Origin: Limnanthes douglasii subsp. nivea
Taxonomy: Eukaryota; Streptophyta; Magnoliopsida; Brassicales; Limnanthaceae
NCBI GenBank assembly: GCA_036936605.1
Contig: JAUPFV010000002.1
Location: forward strand, 249,695,305 to 249,759,304
Reading direction: 5' to 3'
DNA: 64,000 bases
Below, one piece after another: positions 54,100 to 64,000 of this stretch. Positions within the stretch are counted from its first letter, which is position 1. Every line of letters begins with the position of its first letter. Under the pieces are notes generated by a model. That model had not been told where the DNA came from. It ran no database searches and saw only the letters and a list, made by a program, of their open reading frames with translations. The translations under genes and the position numbers were made by a program.

Positions 54100-55475
54100 A
54101 GTCCTAAACCTCTTTAAGTACTTCTTGGATTGGATATATACCTGATTCGAAAAGTCTTCAAATTCCTCCAACTATATCTGAGGATACTTATTCTCACCAT
54201 TAGACACACCTTATACTAAGGACCCATCCATAACTAGAACATCATCAATTCCAATAGCCTCCATAATAACATGTGAGTTTTGCAAAACCCTACGTCTGTC
54301 ATCTCCACCCTCATACTCAAACCATTACTCATCTAACATGCTTATAAAAAAGGTTATGTTTTAGTTCAGGGACATACCTTGCATTTATTAAAGCTTTCTC
54401 CAATTCAATAGATAACTTGAACCTAATACTCCTCATTCCCTTTACAGTTCATTACACATCATTCCCCAACATGACCTTACCACATTTAAACACGTCCACG
54501 TTTTCAAACTAATGTTTGTTAGAGGTCATATGAAACGACACTCCAAAAAATGAGTACCAATTATTATTATAGATGCAAGAAGAAACCACTAAATTTTCAG
54601 TATATTCATATTCATCCAAAATCATCCCAACATCTTCAGCTTTGGCATTTGGATAATCATTTTCTTTCCTCCTCTTAGGAAAGTTCATACCGATATGACC
54701 CTTATTTTGGAAATAACAATATTTTAAATTAGCATCGACGTATTTTCTTGATTTAATTTCTTCATACATGTCTTTCACTCACACGTAGACTTATACCGTC
54801 AGAGTCACTCTTTAAAACTAAATTATTTTGAAGATCCTTGAAGTTCAAAACACTCTTAAATTTGGCCATCGTGAATGAATATTTTCCATAGAGCATGATG
54901 TCAACAAAGTGCGCATACATCTTCAAGTAGATAGTTTAAAATGATTATTACTTGATCCTCGTCATCAACCTTGACACCAATGACATTCAAATCAAGAATG
55001 ATTCTATTAAAACCGTCCAAGTGTCTTTCGATATCCTTGCTACCACTCAGCTACAACGTGTAAAAATGATTATTAAGGTACAAATTATTCAAGTATTTCT
55101 TCATGTAAATAGCTTTTAGGTTATTTTTAATCCCCGTGAACAAAGATTCTATAGAAACCTTCAAAGCACCTCATCACATAGGCTCAAAATCAGCATAATA
55201 TGGGTATTGGACAACACTTTGACATCAATCTCCTTTGTATATGTCTCTTCAAGGTCAGTATATATTCCCATATGTAAAAAGAATGCTTTAATATTAATTC
55301 TATATAGATTAAAATCATTATCATATGTGAATTTATCAAGGTTAAGCTTCATGGGATCCATATTTCTGAATGCACTTGAGGTTACTCAAGATCTGAAACG
55401 ATCTTTCTTATTCTACTTTGTCTTTTTTACCAACAATGAATATTGTTTTCAAAGCTCTTTGCTCACTGCACCACT
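54100..55475 (-). mobile_element. Ty1/copia gag-protease remnant
   Basis: From right to left on the minus strand: a primer-site-like CAAGTGGTGCAGTGAGC (about 55477-55461; the usual form is TGGTATCAGAGC); a gag start MDPMKLNLDKFTYDNDFNLY (55361-55300) with ILSLCDEVL; a degraded zinc knuckle CYFQNKGHIGMNFP (54718-54677; last Cys replaced by Phe); and a protease region WYSFFGVSFHMTSNK (54555-54512) whose catalytic D-S-G is lost, followed by GKVMLGNDV and ARYVPELKHNLF (about 54480-54345). No integrase or reverse transcriptase follows. Confidence 0.75.
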
Positions 55476-55754
55476 TGTTAGGAAAATAATATGTTAGGAA
55501 AATCAATAATATCCGAAAAAACTTCGAATCAGACCTAACAAGACTTGGTGAATGAAGCTTAACCAATCAGCCGAAGCAATGGCCAAAATTTGGTGACCAC
55601 CTGCCGAGAGGCTGTAGAAGGTAATTAGAGCTTCATATTTTACCTTATCTTGAGCAAAACGCTAACAAGAAAGACAAAAAAGTAAATTAAACACACAAAA
55701 AGAGATTTGACGTGATTTGGATAGTGAATAAATCGTATATCCACGGAAACAGAC

Positions 55755-55799
<45 letters not shown>

Positions 55800-56100
55800 G
55801 AGGTTACAAGAAGATTCTTAAACATTAAACACTGAATCACTCAACTATGTTACAAAGCTCTCATATGGGCTTACAAAGAGATATTGAATCGCAAAATGTA
55901 TATTTAAGTGTTTGTCTCCCACCTCAACTATAACCAAAACTTCAAGCTTTCTCGCTCTAAGATAAGATTTGTCACTCTTATTTATTACTGCTTCAACACT
56001 CATTACGCTTCTTATAGCAGATCGTTCAGATTAAATTCCTATAATCAACAATTGTAATAAACCCCTAATTTTTAAGAGATCCTCCAAATTAAATTCCATT
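55476..56100 (-). repeat. 5' LTR of the copia remnant
   Basis: It starts TGTTAGGAAAATAATATGTT at about 55476, immediately beyond the primer site, and contains the TA microsatellite (55758-55798). The outer end is not resolved and there is no partner LTR in the window, so the limit at 56100 is a guess. Confidence 0.5.
55758..55798. repeat. (TA)20 microsatellite
   Basis: An unbroken 41-bp TA run inside the copia LTR. Confidence 0.95.
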
Positions 56101-57410
56101 AAACAATAATTGTAATAAAGCCCTAATGCTTCAATACAGACATGTCATAAATAGAAAACCTAGTTAAATAGAAAACTTAGTTAGATAAGAACTTTAGATA
56201 AATGGGAGACCAAACAAAATATGAAACCTTAATTAAAAGATCCACAAAGAATAAGCCCATTTCCATCAGAAAACGTTTTGCCTAGCTCTATTATGAAGAA
56301 AATAAAGTGTTTCAATAGCTTCATCCTCAGTCTTCGATAACATGCTTCAACCAAGTTTTTACACATTTGGCTCAGTAGCGCCAAGTTACGTCTTTAGCCT
56401 CAGCAGAAACAATGAGCATGATCTTCGGTTATGCTAAAATCTTAGGTCCCAATAGAATTTTTATACACCTAAGTTTGACTGAGCATGTAGCCACATAGAG
56501 AATCATGAATTCTAACTTTTTAAGTCTCGACTTACTCTCCTTCGGCACCCAGTTCAAACATAACAATCAATTCTAGTTGTAACCCTTAATTTCAAGCCAA
56601 GTTACAACTTTTGGTACTATGATACAACTTCAACACCAAGTTATAGCTTCAGAACCAAGTCAAGCCTTCGATAGCGATCTTGTCGTAATCACTTTGAGCA
56701 TGTTCTTAACAGATGAGTGGTTGAGTGTGTAGTGTTAGAATAGTCTTTTTTGTATAAAATATATGTTTGTTGTTTCTGGATGTAGGATTTCTTCTCAATA
56801 TGAACTACACTAAATTTACCTTGTGTATACTTGATTTGACATTCTCGTTTCATATCTTATTTTGGTGGAAAATGATACATGGCTAAGCTTTGAGTACGAG
56901 CCGAAGTTACACGGCTTTTCCATTTAATATATCAAATGAATATGTTTTGGATGAAGTATTATTTAGCTTCTACTAACACTGTCCAAATTTTGACAGATGT
57001 TAAAATTGATATTGTTGATTATTCTTAAACGTTGTTTTTATGTAAAAATAGTTGCTTTAATTAAATTAATATATTAAAAACATTTAAAAGGTAAAGTTTT
57101 TTTAATTTTCTTTTTATACAAAAGTCTAGTTTAAAATTTTAAAATTTTATTTATCAATTTCAATAACTTCATTTTTATGTGATATTTAATTTAAAGGTAA
57201 TGTTAGTCGGTGTCATTGGTTAACCGTCATTGGTTAACCACCATTGGTTATGTTAATTTCGTATAGATTTGATAAACTTCGATCTACTTAATAACAATTT
57301 TGAAATCTCTAATCTTTTAAAAATGATAAAAATAACTTTCTACTAATTCACAAGCTATCTAGTTTTGACTTAGACAAAGTTAATAGTAAATTTATATTTA
57401 AATATTTAAA
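56101..57410. other. intergenic DNA without recognisable genes
   Basis: No coding frame of note. A small triple repeat of (G/C)(T/C)CATTGGTTAACC lies at 57211-57250. The AAGTTA(C/T)AACTTnnn ACCAAG words at 56590-56660 look like a relic of an older repeat. Confidence 0.5.
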
Positions 57411-57720
57411 TTTAAATTTAAATAATTAAAAATAATAAAAATAGTAAATTATCATTTAACATTTTAATTAATAAAATCATTGAAAACAAAACTATTAATT
57501 ATAAAAAAAATATCAAACAAATATATATAATAATTTCATACAATGACGAAAAAATAAATTCTCAAAAATATTCTTTAACTGTTTAAAATCAGTTAAAAAT
57601 ATTTATATTTAAATAATTAAAAATAATAAAAATAGTAAATTATCATTTAACATATTAATTTTCAATTTTAAATAATGAAATTATTGAAAACGAAACTATT
57701 AATTATAATAAGTATCAAAT
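57410..57720. repeat. ~190-bp tandem duplication
   Basis: AAATAATTAAAAATAATAAA...TAGTAAATTATCATTTAACAT occurs at about 57419 and again at 57614. Each copy is followed by a degenerate ATTGAAAAC(A/G)AAACTATTAATTATAA block and AATATCAAA or AGTATCAAATAAATATAT. Confidence 0.75.
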
Positions 57721-59177
57721 AAATATATCTATTCTATTAAAAATAGAATAACTATTAATATAACTATTAATTAAAAATAGTGTTAAAACCTTTTGGAAGA
57801 GTAATAAGTGGAACCTAAATGGTTTTCAAAACATCATCTCAAATGACACACTAAATCATATTTCAAAATATAGAATTGATCCTAATAAAACTGATAAAAT
57901 TATTTGGACCATTTCTGAAAACCATGACTTTGACACTAAAAACACTTGGGAAAGCTTGAGGAAAACTTACACAAAGTCTGGCATATTCTCTAAAATTTGG
58001 AACTCCTATACTCCTAAAAAGTTTTCTTTTCTGTGTTGGAAGATTTTAAAAGGCTACATCCCTATTGACAACATAATCATGAAGAGACATATCCAGTTGG
58101 CCTCTAAATGTCAATTCTGCAACAGCTGTGAAGAGAAAAATCATCTCTTTGTTAGCTGTTGCTTTGATTGGCATCTCTGGAATTATTTTAGCTGCTTGTT
58201 TAGGATTAGGATTGGAAGACATATGGTTCTTTCCCATGTCCTTCACATCTGTTTCTGGTTTTCGAATAAAAAAAAGGCATATAACGCATATTGTTCCCCA
58301 AGTCATTTGCTGGGTCATTTGGAGGAACATAAACTGGTCTAAGTTTTCTGGTACTCCTGACTCTATCAATCAAGCTATTGACAGAATCATTTACATTATT
58401 TGAAGTATGGATTTATCCAATATGCTCTCCTATAAAATATGGACAAATTCTTACAATGTTGGTGTTTCTCTTGGCTGCAACTCATCTATAAACAGCAGAA
58501 TAGTACCAACTTACCTTAGATGGGTGACTCCAAATCCTGGAAGAGTAAAGCTCAATGTGGATGGCTCGTGTAATAAGCATGGAGAAGCAAGCTCTGGGAT
58601 CTTGTGTAGAAACTCTGATGGTGACATTCTTCTGGGTTTAGGAACTCTTTTAGGCAAGCTGAACCCTCTCTTTGCTGAACTGAGTGCTTTAATTGAATGA
58701 CTGATTATCTGCAAAAGAAATGATTGGTTGGAAGTTGATGTCGAATCGGATAGCTTAATACTGATCAATCTTATTGCGCATAAAAACGAAGCTTGGTACC
58801 TCAGACCTTCCCTAGATATTTGCAGATCATTGATTCACCCAAAAATGACGCTTACGCATATCTCTTGTCTGCAAAATCAGTCCGCCGACTGGATTGCCAA
58901 AATAGTATTAAGCTAAAAAAAAGCACTCATTTCATCAATCCCCCGAATGAACTGTGTAGTATTTCCCTCCTAGAAAGTCTTGGATTGGGTTTTGTAACTT
59001 GATTTGGAGAAGATGTTTCTTTTTGAATTTGGGGTGAAAGAAGGCGCCATTTGTTTTGTCGACTCTTCAGTCCTAATCTTTGTTATTTTGTTCATTTTTT
59101 CCCCAAACATTTGTATTTTTCTCAATTAGGTAATACAAGTATGATTCTTGCTTAAAAAAAGTATCAAATAAATATAT
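57711..59177 (+). mobile_element. 5'-truncated L1-type LINE with 17-bp target duplication
   Basis: Plus-strand fragments encode the end of LINE ORF2: NTWESLRKTYTK and the zf-RVT motif LASKCQFCNSCEEKNHLFVS (about 58098-58157), then RNase H pieces KLNVDGSCNKHGEASSGIL (58551-58606), FAELSALIE (58672-58698) and DVESDSLILINLI (58738-58776), ending NQSADWIAKIVLS. The 3' end is TTGCTTAAAAAAA (59160). GTATCAAATAAATATAT flanks it at 57712-57728 and 59161-59177. Two shifts in the zf-RVT to RNase H interval and a stop at 58698 show inactivation. Tail and protein resemble the LINE at 7.85 kb. Confidence 0.85.
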
Positions 59178-59840
59178 ATAAAAGGTTAAAGTACCATTTA
59201 AGACCCAAAACCCAAACTATTATCCACATAAGATCCATATTTTTATTATTTTCTAAGAAAGACCCGTTTTAGTTAAATATTTACCATTGAAGACCTACTA
59301 ATTCCTTAAATACCCTTGTTCATTTATATAAAAGGGTTTTACACCCATACTTCATCTTTTTTTTCCAATTTTCTTTCTCTAAATATGTGAATAGAAGAGC
59401 TCTAATGTTAGACGATTTTTCATTTTTTTTACTCATTTTTCTTGTTTTTTTTTTGTTTTCATATGTTTTTTTGTTGTGTTTTTAGTTGATTTCGAAGTTT
59501 GATTTTGGATATATGTTTAGATAAGTGGATTTGTGTGTGGTAAGTCGAATTTTGATTTCGGAATACGAGAAGTACTCGAGATATGTTTTTGTTTCTGATT
59601 CTTGGTATTTATCTGGTTTTTACGTTGCTAATGTAGTTTATTTGTTGTATTCGAGTTAGTTTTTTGTCGATTTTAGTCTGTTTGAGTTTCTGAGATTTTG
59701 GTGCCGAGTGAAACGGCTCAGGGAAGAAGATGTGAAACGTTTGTATCTGTACCTACTGAGAGTTGCGAAATGTGTAATTCTTCTGGAATGGTAAATGAAA
59801 AAAACACGTTTTTGATAGATGCAAAACGTTATTTGTTCTC
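59178..59840. other. intergenic DNA beside the minisatellite
   Basis: No gene recognised. The last 150 bp contain (G/A)ATGTGAAACGTTT, TTGCGAAATGTG and GATGCAAAACGTT, outlying units of the GCGAAAC array that follows. Confidence 0.5.
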
Positions 59841-59970
59841 ATTTTTTTTTAAATTCATAACATAGCATGAGTGGTACTAGTTTGTTCGTCTTAAAAAAAT
59901 AAAACCAACGGTATTTTCTGATTTTTTTTCGAGTTACAGTTTAAAAGATTCAGACTTTTAAAAATTTAAA
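59841..59970. repeat. dispersed cassette (copy 3)
   Basis: Order: CATAGCATGAGTGGTACTAG, TTTGTTCGTCTTAAAAAAAT, AAAACCAACGGTATTTTCTG, T-run, CGAGTTACAGTTTAAAAGAT. It is nearly identical to 60391-60530 across the minisatellite and similar to 6990-7105. Confidence 0.75.
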
Positions 59971-59979
59971 ATTTATAGG

Positions 59980-60360
59980 GGTTTCGCGAAGAAGATGCGA
60001 AATCTTCTTCATTATGATAGATGTGAAACCTGTTTTGTTGTGCTAGATACGAAACCTTCTTTATTTTGCTAGATGCGAAACCTTCTTTATTTTGATAGAT
60101 GCTAAACTTTTTTTATTTTGATAGATGCGAAACTTTTTTTATTTTGGTAGATGCGAAACCTTCTTTATTTTGATAGATGCTAAACTTTTTTTATTTTGAT
60201 AGATGCGAAACTTTTTTTATTTTCGTAGATGCGAAACTTTTTTTATTTTCATAGATTCGAAACCTTCTTTATTTTGCTAGATGAGAAACCTCTTTGTTTT
60301 GATAGATTTGAAACCTTCTTTATTTTGATAGATGTGAAACCAGTCACTAGGTGCGAAACC
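59980..60360. repeat. minisatellite, (AGATGCGAAACCTTCTTTATTTTGAT)n
   Basis: About 12 units of 26-30 bp of the form (G)ATAGATG(C/T)(G/T)AAAC(C/T)TT(C/T)TTTATTTT. Units vary by point changes and small indels. No reading frame is kept across units. Confidence 0.9.
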
Positions 60361-60390
60361 ATATAACTGAGAAAGCGTGTGTAAAATATA

Positions 60391-60530
60391 TTTAAAAAAA
60401 ATCAAAACATACCATGAATGGTACTAGTTTTGTTCGTCTTAAAAAACAAAACCAATAGTATTTTCGGACTCTTTTTCCGAATTACGATTTAAAAGATACG
60501 GACCTTTAAAAATTAAAATTAAAAAAACAA
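60391..60530. repeat. dispersed cassette (copy 4)
   Basis: Direct-orientation partner of 59841-59970 with about 85% identity by eye: ACCATGAATGGTACTAG, TTTTGTTCGTCTTAAAAAAC, AAAACCAATAGTATTTTCGG, CGAATTACGATTTAAAAGAT. Confidence 0.75.
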
Positions 60531-61040
60531 AGAAAAAGAAGTTGGTTACTCTATTTTATATAGAAATGTATTTAAGATATAAAGTATAGTAATAAAATTA
60601 GATTTTAGTATAATCATGGAAAATTAAATTCGTTAACTTTTTAAAATCAGTTAAAAACTATAAAAATTGACATGAATAATTTTTTTAATGTTTGTCATTT
60701 AAATAAAAAAATATATATATGATAAGACTTAATGATTTCAAAATCTAGTTTATATTTCTATGATTTATATTTCACAAAAATCATAGAAATATAAATATTG
60801 GTTAATTGTTTTTGGATGAAATAAAAACATTATCCTAATTAACCTTTATAATCGCCGGATATTAATCTACCAGGATAATTTGATCTATCTAAAATAATCG
60901 CCGTTAGCATTACCGTTAATTTAAATAAGATAAAAACAAAACAAAACGTTGAAGTGAAAAGAGCAGATAAGACGAAGCAAAATAGGGAAATAAAAATCCT
61001 TTTACCTTATACAATCCAGTACTGGCCAAATCTTGCCCAG
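60531..61040 (+). promoter_or_regulatory. upstream region of the eIF1A gene
   Basis: AT-rich DNA changing to a mixed-composition proximal promoter at about 60950. There is no open frame of note. The 30 bp before the TATA box contain CCAGTACTGGCCAAATCTTG, with the palindrome CCAGTACTGG at 61017-61026. Confidence 0.5.
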
Positions 61041-61041
61041 C

Positions 61042-61049
61042 TATATAAA
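61042..61049 (+). promoter_or_regulatory. TATA box of eIF1A
   Basis: CTATATAAAAGACTC fits a plant TATA box. Transcription would start about 30 bp downstream near 61075, which is right for the untranslated first exon ending at 61126. Confidence 0.8.
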
Positions 61050-61126
61050 AGACTCTGCTGATAAACCAAATTGGCAAGGCATCTCTTTCGCGATATTGAT
61101 ATTCGTTTCCCTTTGCTGAACCGAAG

Positions 61127-61722
61127 GTATTACTCTACCTTCTTCTTTCTTCTCCACTTATTTAGGATCTGTTCTTGGGTTTATAGATTGTGCTTTTCTC
61201 CAATTCTCTCGATTTCATGGATTCTACTTGCAGTTTCTTAGTTGATCTTGTGGTTTTCACCGAGATCCGATTTCTCCTTGTTAGGTTATTGCGTGTTATG
61301 TTTAATTCTTCGATATGTTTTCCTTTGTATTTCTGTTTGATATATGTGGATGATCGATCATCGTTCTAGTTGTTGAAAAATTGGTAAAATTCAGACAAAA
61401 TATGTCTGTGTTTTTTTTGGGAATAACTGGGTTCTTTCTTGATTTTTCTTGTGGTTTCCAAAAGCTTTCTCTGTTCCAGGTTATGTAATAGCTTCTTCCA
61501 GCTTAAATTTTGTTCTAATTCTCTTTGATCGTTCGTCCAAAACACCGAATTAGACTTGTAAAGATTTTTTTTTATGTATGAACTTTTTGTTTTCGTATAA
61601 GAATATTGGAGGGTTTGAACCTGTTCTAATTGTAAGAGTTGAGAGTTGTTGTAATACATAATTTGTTAAGAGTTTGGTGATGATTTCGATGACTTAATGG
61701 AAATTTTCTTTGTTTGGAGCAG
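61127..61722 (+). other. 5'-leader intron of eIF1A
   Basis: Donor CCGAAG|GTATTACT at 61127 and acceptor TTGTTTGGAGCAG| at 61722. The 596-bp T-rich interval has a plant intron composition. A leader intron near the start codon is common in highly expressed plant genes and often boosts expression. Confidence 0.8.
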
Positions 61723-61742
61723 GAAGGGAAGAACCAGTAATC

Positions 61743-62180
61743 ATGCCGAAGAACAAGGGAAAAGGAGGAAAGAACAGGAAGAGAGGAAAGAACGAAGCAG
61801 ATGACGAGAAGCGTGAGCTTGTCTTTAAAGAAGATGGACAAGAGTATGCTCAAGTGGTGCGCATGCTCGGTAATGGTCGATGCGAGGCTACGTGCATAGA
61901 CGGTACCAAAAGGCTGTGTCACATCCGTGGTAAAATGCACAAGAAGGTTTGGATTGCTGCAGGTGATATCGTACTAGTCGGATTACGTGATTATCAGGAT
62001 GACAAAGCGGACGTGATACTCAAGTACATGCCTGATGAGGCAAGGCTTTTGAAGGCCTACGGTGAGCTTCCTGATAACACCCGTCTTAATGAAGGTATTG
62101 CTGGTGGTCTCGACGAAGAAGATGATGGTGCTGGTGATGATTACATTGAGTTTGAAGATGAAGATATCGATAGGATCTAG
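61743..62180 (+). CDS. EIF1A: eukaryotic translation initiation factor 1A
   Basis: One uninterrupted coding exon of 145 aa, the usual length of plant eIF1A. It has a basic N-terminal tail ([18 protein letters not shown]), an OB-fold core (about 30-95, with [36 protein letters not shown] and [13 protein letters not shown]) and an acidic C-terminal tail ([14 protein letters not shown], where eIF5B binds). eIF1A helps 43S preinitiation complexes scan and pick the start codon in the cytosol. The ATG at 61743 lies 20 nt after the leader-intron acceptor and begins the conserved MPKNKGKGG; an in-frame ATG at 61710 is inside the intron. TATA box, leader intron and intact frame indicate an active gene. 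Confidence 0.95.
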   Translation: MPKNKGKGGKNRKRGKNEADDEKRELVFKEDGQEYAQVVRMLGNGRCEATCIDGTKRLCHIRGKMHKKVWIAAGDIVLVGLRDYQDDKADVILKYMPDEARLLKAYGELPDNTRLNEGIAGGLDEEDDGAGDDYIEFEDEDIDRI

Positions 62181-62745
62181 TTCTATGCATATACTGGATT
62201 GTATCATTGCCTGATTTTACGTTTTGAATTATATGCGAACACCTACATAATGACAGGTCCCTACTATGTGGCCTAAATCCGTGTTTATCTTTGTCATACT
62301 TTTTTTCAAAACTTATAATGGAGCTCAAAAGCCTTCTATTTCATCTTACATAGTATGTAGATGCATGTCTTTAGTAATATGGTATAATGTTTGGTTTAGA
62401 TTTCATAGTGTAGGAATGAGGAAACATGATTAGATTGCTTGTGCTGTTTTCAGATGAAAATATCCACCTATCTACCCAGCTAGAACGCAGTGTCAACAAA
62501 AAGAAAGTAACGATCCCAAACTTTGTTTACCAATAATGAAAAATTGTAGAAATGGTGAACTAGATTTTCATTTAAAACACTAGTAGTCAGTGCTAACAAA
62601 AATTATATATTATAACCTATAAAATAACTTGATGAATCCAGGTATATAGTCAAGAAACTATCATAGATGTTGATTGAAGTTTAGGCAACAAATACTTTAC
62701 AGCTTACAGCAACAGCAAGTAACGTTATCCTATGTTGAAGTACAA
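62181..62745. terminator. convergent 3' regions of eIF1A and CDC48B-like
   Basis: The 565 bp between the two stop codons must hold both 3' untranslated regions and polyadenylation zones. AATGAAAAA at about 62537 and TTTGTCATACTTTTTTTC at about 62289 are plausible near-upstream or far-upstream signals, but no cleavage site can be placed from sequence alone. Confidence 0.5.
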
Positions 62746-64000
62746 TCACATCTTTGAAGTATCTGTCGAAACCCGATTCTTCATGAATGAAGAGTAGTCT
62801 TCAACTTCTTCTTTTGTTAATGCCGGTTTCAGTGATTCCTTTGCTCTCTGGAAATGACGGTCACATACCACACTTGCAGTTATGTCTTCCCTAAGAGCTA
62901 GGATTCCTACTTCTCTACACAATCCCTCGAGTTCAGCTCCTGTAAAGAGCTCTGTATCCTCGGCTACTTTTCTCAGATTAACATCTTCTGATAATGTCAT
63001 GTTGCGTGTGTGGACACCGAGAATCTCATATCGACCTTCTAGATCAGGTGGTGGTACATATAGAACCTGTGTCATTATATGAAAATTAAGGTTAAAAGAA
63101 ATCAACACTCCAAACCTTTACAAACTCGTAAACAATATGAAACGCTGAACAATCTTCAAAAATTTCTTGAAAATTTGGATTTCTAAATTCGTAAGCATTT
63201 CTGTTGCAGATTGAAACAAGTAAAGAATTTTATAATTTCATTCTTTTTCATCACTTTCCACATCAATTTGTTCAATTTAGATTCTATAGAAATCACTGCA
63301 TCATAAAAATCTTACCAGATCAAACCGACCAGGCCGCATAAGTGCAGCATCAATTGCATGCGGCCGATTAGTAGCAGCCAAAACAAGAATTCCCTGAAAA
63401 TAAGAGAAGGATAAAATTTGAGCGGTAGTCTAGCTTATACGTGGAAAGGAGATGAAGTCATAACTGTGGCGTAACGCCACAATAAGAAGAGATCACTACT
63501 CACTTTTGCCTCTTCTAAGCCATCCATTTCTGTCAGCAGAGTAGATAAAAGCCTCTCTCCAACTGATCCGCTATCGCTTGAACTTCCACCTCTGCATTGA
63601 CACAGAAAAATTAGTATTCATTCTGCTTATTACTAAGTCGCAATTATCGTGTACCCAAGGGTCCTTTAAGATTTTTAAAGTGAAGCATGTTTTGAATTAA
63701 ACCAGCTAGACAGAATACTTCATCAGCCGCCTTTCGCGACAAAGGATTAACCCTTTTCAGAACCTAACCTTTTACCACCAATGACATCAGCCTCGTCAAA
63801 CAATAGTATGCTTGGGGCCGCAAGTCGAGCTCTTCGAAACGTATTTCGCAGCAAGGCTTCACCATCTCCAACATACATAGAATATAGCTCTGCTCCACTG
63901 AATTATCATAAAACAACATTAATCTTTTGATATTTAAAGAAAAATAATATATTTGTAAACTGTCAAAAAACAAAAAACACATTGCAAAATTTAGATGCTG
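62746..64000 (-). CDS. CDC48B: CDC48B-like AAA ATPase, C-terminal part (partial)
   Basis: Four exons are visible, joining in frame: 63897-63769, 63591-63504, 63393-63316 and 63066-62746 (stop). More lies beyond the window. They encode the second half of an AAA module: [14 protein letters not shown], the Walker B box ILLFDEAD, a [15 protein letters not shown] linker, [12 protein letters not shown], sensor 1 in LVLAATNRP, and the arginine-finger region [11 protein letters not shown]. Then comes the C-terminal lid ([40 protein letters not shown]), ending in a short non-acidic tail. This tail lacks the acidic end of canonical CDC48/p97; the sequence fits plant CDC48B, a ubiquitin-selective segregase homologue. 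The orthologue assignment is from family memory. Confidence 0.8.

Noticed and set aside
59980..60360. CRISPR-like or satellite-coding interpretation of the 26-30-bp repeats
   Set aside because: Units are contiguous with no unique spacers, vary in length and do not keep a frame; the context is a plant nuclear genome.
61710..61742. Earlier in-frame ATG of eIF1A at 61710
   Set aside because: It lies inside the leader intron (acceptor at 61722); conserved eIF1A proteins begin MPKNKGKGG.

Overview
This window looks like nuclear DNA of a flowering plant, probably a eudicot. The evidence is AT-rich intergenic DNA, GT-AG introns, plant-only gene families (methylesterase MES, the DEAH helicase RID1, a CDC48B-type AAA ATPase, eIF1A) and plant transposon families (FAR1-type MULEs, plant-mobile-domain genes, L1-type LINEs, Ty3/gypsy and copia remnants). 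I cannot name the species. No tRNA, rRNA or CRISPR array was seen.

Layout. 0-7 kb is AT-rich DNA with short tandem arrays and an old minus-strand LINE (about 3.4-6.3 kb). 7.8-9.5 kb is a 5'-truncated LINE with a 15-bp target duplication, inserted into a degenerate repeat array that continues to about 10.1 kb. 10.7-19.8 kb is the conserved island: two minus-strand genes whose exons I could join without a frame break, MES11-like (5 coding exons, 405 aa) and RID1/DEAH10 (12 coding exons, 714 aa). 20.1-35.9 kb holds two adjacent, diverged MULE elements. Each carries a FAR1-finger/MULE transposase followed by an OTU cysteine-protease domain, converging on a plant-mobile-domain (PMD) gene. Element B (26263-35888) has clear 43-bp inverted repeats and a degraded 9-bp target duplication; its PMD gene is broken by a young LTR retrotransposon (28134-30394). 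36-40.4 kb is a minus-strand LINE split by a Harbinger-like element with TTA target duplication. 41.6-45.8 kb is a degenerate gag-like region with an internal duplication. 46.1-53.7 kb is a minus-strand Ty3/gypsy remnant invaded by a GC-rich hAT-like element and containing a PMD fragment. 54.1-56.1 kb is a copia gag-protease remnant with its 5' LTR. 57.7-59.2 kb is another truncated LINE with a 17-bp target duplication. 59.8-60.5 kb is a minisatellite bracketed by two copies of a dispersed cassette. 61.0-62.2 kb is an intact eIF1A gene, and the 3' end of a convergent CDC48B-like gene runs off the right edge.

Intact host genes are MES11-like, RID1, eIF1A and partial CDC48B. They are housekeeping or metabolic genes with no evident shared pathway. 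Nearly all the rest is transposon-derived and decayed. The most interesting structure is the MULE pair. In both elements the same kind of short first exon, CG-rich hairpin-forming intron or leader array and convergent accessory gene is kept, while the array sequence itself differs between the two.
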